Part shown: piece after piece, positions 61,755 through 64,000 of the stretch | Numbering within the stretch: the stretch's first letter is position 1 | Layout of the letters: every line of letters starts with the position of its first letter | NCBI RefSeq assembly: GCF_035918235.1 | Contig: NZ_CP109485.1 | Location: 3,906,001 to 3,970,000 of the forward strand | Direction: 5' to 3' | Length of the DNA: 64,000 nucleotides | Source: Streptomyces sp. NBC_01445 | GTDB lineage: Bacteria > Actinomycetota > Actinomycetes > Streptomycetales > Streptomycetaceae | Notes under the pieces: model-generated | What the model saw: only the letters and a program-made list of their open reading frames with translations | The model's database searches: none | Told to the model about the DNA's origin: nothing | Made by a program: the position numbers and the translations under genes

Positions 61755-62723
61755 TCAGAAGAGAACCCGGGCCAGAGCCGCACGGCCCGTAGTCACACGC
61801 GGATCGTCGGAGCCGACGACCTCGAAGAGTTCGAGCAGCCGCACGCGCGCGGCGTCCCGGTCCTCGCCCGCCGTGACCTTCACCGTGTCGACAAGTCGGC
61901 CGAACGCGTCCGCGACGTGGCCTCCGACCAGGTCGAGGTCGGCCGCCGCGATCTGCGCCGCCACGTCGGAGGGCCGGTCCGCGGCGTCCTGACGGACCGT
62001 CTGCGGATCGAGATCCTGCACCCGCAGGAGCAACTCGGCCTGCCCCAGGCCCAGCTTGGCCTCGGTGTTGCCGGGGTCGTCGCTCAGCACGTTCTTGTAC
62101 GCCTGGACGGCTCCGGCGAGGTCGCCGGCGTCAAGAGCCTGGACGGCGGCTTCGAGCAGAGCGTCGTAGGGACCGGCCGGAGTCTCCACGACCGGTGCAG
62201 ATCCCTCCGCATCGGCGTCGACCGTGATGCCGGTCAGGCCGAAGCGCTCCTCGGCGACCTGGATCAACTGGTCGAGCGTCCCGCGGATCTGCTCGACCGG
62301 CGCGGCTCCCTGGAAGAGCGGCAGGGCCTGTCCGGCCACCACCGCGAAGACCGCCGGGATCCCCTGGACCCCGAACTGCTGCATCAGCATCTGATTGGCG
62401 TCGACATCGATCTTGGCGAGCACGAACCGGCCGTTGTACTCGGCCGCGAGGCCTTCGAGCAGCGGGCTCAGCTGCTTGCACGGCTCGCACCACTCGGCCC
62501 AGAAGTCGATGACGACGGGCACCTCGGCCGAGCGCTGGAGGACGTCGCGCTCGAAGCCGGCCTCATCGACGTCGATGACGAGGCTCGACGGGGAGACGGC
62601 CCCGCCGCCGCCCTGCCGCGCGGACTCGGCACGCGCCTGCTCCGCCTTCGCCTTGGCCTCCTGGGCCGCCTTCACCGCGGCGAGGTCGACGACTCCGCTC
62701 ATGGACATGTTCCGTGGCTGCAT
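61755..62723 (-). CDS. YbbN/CnoX-like thioredoxin with TPR domain
   Basis: A 322-residue co-chaperone-type protein. After a helical N-terminus rich in Ala/Lys/Glu it has a thioredoxin domain (about 45-155) with active site EWCEPC (Cys79, Cys82) instead of WCGPC, then TPR-like helices (AAVQALDAGDLAGAVQAYKNVLSDDPGNTEAKLGLGQAELLL). This is the layout of YbbN/CnoX, which guards proteins against oxidation. ATG 62723 follows GGGGGAGG at good spacing. Monocistronic, with a terminator on its 3' side. Confidence 0.92.
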   Translation of the reverse strand: MQPRNMSMSGVVDLAAVKAAQEAKAKAEQARAESARQGGGGAVSPSSLVIDVDEAGFERDVLQRSAEVPVVIDFWAEWCEPCKQLSPLLEGLAAEYNGRFVLAKIDVDANQMLMQQFGVQGIPAVFAVVAGQALPLFQGAAPVEQIRGTLDQLIQVAEERFGLTGITVDADAEGSAPVVETPAGPYDALLEAAVQALDAGDLAGAVQAYKNVLSDDPGNTEAKLGLGQAELLLRVQDLDPQTVRQDAADRPSDVAAQIAAADLDLVGGHVADAFGRLVDTVKVTAGEDRDAARVRLLELFEVVGSDDPRVTTGRAALARVLF

Positions 62724-63039
62724 GAGTACATCCTCCCCCTTCCGCGGTGCGTTGTGGGCCGGGACCGCCCGTCGCGGCCTCCCGCCGGACTGCGGGCGCC
62801 GCCGAGGAGGCGGTCGCGGACCTGGTCCACGGCCCCAAGAGGGGCCGTTCTGCGGCCCGAAGGGGCCTGTTCGGCGCCGGGTCCCCACCCGGTGCCTCGT
62901 GGTTGTCGCAAGGCTCACTGAGCTTTCGCTACGGGTCGTAGCGTAACTCTCGCGGGGGCCGCGTGGGGAGGGGGTCCCGGTGATCTTCGCTGTGGTCTGC
63001 CTCACGGCGCTATCCCTACCGGCCGGTATGGTCCTTTTC
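62724..63039. other. Divergent intergenic region thioredoxin / TetR
   Basis: A 316-bp region without a gene. Most is GC-rich low-complexity DNA (GGGGCC and GCGGCC runs, 62760-62880). The palindrome at 62927-62943 is the only clear regulatory element. Confidence 0.5.
62927..62943. promoter_or_regulatory. TetR-type operator between thioredoxin and TetR genes
   Basis: CGCTACGGGTCGTAGCG is a 17-bp palindrome with perfect 7-bp arms and a 3-base centre, the usual size of a TetR-family operator. It lies 97 bp before the TetR start and 204 bp before the thioredoxin start. Confidence 0.6.
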
Positions 63040-63666
63040 ATGCAGAGCCGCATTCCCCCGCCCCTCCCGAGAACGGGCCGCCCGCGAAGTGCCACCGCCG
63101 ACGCGGCGATCCTCGAGGCGACCCGTGCGGCGCTGGTGGACCTCGGCTGGTCCAAACTCACGATGGGGGACGTGGCGACGCGAGCGGGCGTCGCCAAGAC
63201 GACGCTCTACCGGCGTTGGGCGAGCAAGAACGAGCTCGTCGTGGACGCGGTCGCGGTCCTCTTCGACGAGCTCGAACTCCCGGACAACGGCAGTCTCGCC
63301 GCGGACATCGGGGGTGTGGTCCTCCAGTTCGCGGCGCTCCTGAACCGCCCGGAGACCAAGACGGCGCTGATGGCGGTGGTCGCCGAGTCGACGCGTGACG
63401 AACCGCTGCGCGAGCGCATCCGCACCTCGATCGTGGACCGGCAGAAGCGCCTGGTCCTGGAGGGCCGCGCCCGCGCCCACGCGCGCGGCGAACTCCCCCT
63501 CGAGGCCGACCCGGCCGCCGCCGCCCGCACCGCCGACCTCATCTTCGACGTGGTCGCGGGAGCCGTGGTGCACCGCACGCTGGTGAGCGCGGAGCCGGTG
63601 GACGAGGAGTGGGTCGACCGGTTCACGATGCTGCTCCTGGGCGGACTCGCCTCCGTACAGGCGTAG
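63040..63666 (+). CDS. TetR-family regulator
   Basis: A 208-residue TetR protein: HTH (DAAILEATRAALVDLGWSKLTMGDVATRAGVAKTTLYRRWASKNELV) and a C-terminal ligand domain of the TetR_C_11-like type. ATG 63040 is 8 bases after TATGGT (63027-63032), a possible -10, so the message could be leaderless; no ribosome binding site is visible. The palindrome 97 bp upstream is its likely operator. It is convergent with a hydrolase gene that may be a target. Confidence 0.9.
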   Translation: MQSRIPPPLPRTGRPRSATADAAILEATRAALVDLGWSKLTMGDVATRAGVAKTTLYRRWASKNELVVDAVAVLFDELELPDNGSLAADIGGVVLQFAALLNRPETKTALMAVVAESTRDEPLRERIRTSIVDRQKRLVLEGRARAHARGELPLEADPAAAARTADLIFDVVAGAVVHRTLVSAEPVDEEWVDRFTMLLLGGLASVQA

Positions 63667-63681
63667 GCCGCCCGGGTTCCG

Positions 63682-64000
63682 TCACTTCTGCCAGGCGCAA
63701 CTGCCCAGCGTGGCACGCTTCCTGGCGACCAGACGGGCCGCCTCGTCCGCGGGCAGGACGTGGGTGTGTGAGCCCCGGCAGACGACCGTGCGGTCCCCGT
63801 GTCCGGCGAGGTCCACGAGGATCTGGTCCCAGTGGCGGTACTGCACGTCGTGCGCGGAGTCGGCGTACGTGCGGACCGTGACGCGGTCCGGGGAGAACTG
63901 CCGGCGCCAGGTCGCGAGCGTGGCCGGCGGGACCGTGGTGTCCTTGTCGCCGCCGTACAGGTACACGGGCGCCGTCAGCTTCGACAGGTCGGGGCCCGGC
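63682..64000 (-). CDS. Alpha/beta hydrolase, C-terminal part
   Basis: The window ends inside this gene; at least 106 residues are visible. YLYGGDKDTTVPPATLATW holds the strand and Asp typical of the acid residue in an alpha/beta hydrolase, and YADSAHDVQYRHWDQILVDLAGH holds the catalytic His. The nucleophile lies beyond the window. Family and substrate are unknown; it may be a thioesterase-like hydrolase (TE-type spacing of Asp and His). Confidence 0.75.
   Translation of the reverse strand, partial: PGPDLSKLTAPVYLYGGDKDTTVPPATLATWRRQFSPDRVTVRTYADSAHDVQYRHWDQILVDLAGHGDRTVVCRGSHTHVLPADEAARLVARKRATLGSCAWQK

Overview
This 64 kb window is Streptomyces chromosome. It is very GC-rich with GC-rich third codon positions, uses GTG and TTG starts often, and carries bald/whi-era gene families such as DUF6230 and DUF6114, an RsbW-like ATPase and many secreted lipoproteins. 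As I remember it (not checked), the order glgB-mak-treS-glgE-glgP ... pfkA-pta-ackA-pyk resembles the chromosome core of S. coelicolor around SCO5419-SCO5460. I see no rRNA, tRNA, CRISPR array, phage or insertion sequence. It reads as core or near-core DNA rather than an island.

Layout. 0-7.4 kb holds envelope genes: a MerR fragment, a GNAT acetyltransferase, a coupled polysaccharide deacetylase/beta-propeller lipoprotein pair, an RsbW-like ATPase, an enoyl-CoA hydratase and two tandem L,D-transpeptidases. 7.5-9.9 kb is glgX. 9.9-17.5 kb holds an ABC-2 exporter with its two-component system, then a heterodimeric ABC exporter. 17.8-26.8 kb holds two tandem M4 metalloproteases, a GNAT protein, glgP and a secreted subtilase. 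27-34.6 kb is the glgE-treS-mak-glgB operon. 34.6-37.8 kb holds a HelD/HelR-like RNA polymerase helicase with an elaborately folded leader, then a MerR-thioredoxin pair.

37.8-47.7 kb is transport: an EmrB/QacA-type exporter divergent from its TetR regulator over a triple operator, dctA with a CitA/DcuS-type two-component system, and a sugar ABC importer without its own ATPase. 47.7-51.4 kb is an unassigned catabolic module (DUF2848 hydrolase, MHS transporter, nitrilase-family amidase, GntR regulator) whose two promoter regions share one palindrome. 51.5-58.4 kb holds an XRE-type regulator and central carbon genes pfkA, pta, ackA and pyk. 58.5-64 kb holds an uncharacterised three-gene operon (DUF6230, DUF6114, and a secreted Pro/Ser-rich protein with LEA-like repeats), a YbbN-type thioredoxin, a TetR regulator and the end of an alpha/beta hydrolase.

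How the genes work together. GlgX, GlgP, GlgE, TreS, Mak and GlgB form nearly a full alpha-glucan/trehalose cycle: trehalose to maltose (TreS), maltose 1-phosphate (Mak), linear glucan (GlgE), branching (GlgB), then phosphorolysis (GlgP) and debranching (GlgX). Pfk, Pyk, Pta and AckA carry the released sugar phosphate to pyruvate and acetate. The observations I rate highest are the folded leader of the helicase gene, whose closing stem includes the ribosome binding site; the DUF6230/DUF6114/LEA-repeat operon; the triple TetR operator; the GntR catabolic module; and a 78-bp in-frame duplication across a translationally coupled gene junction.
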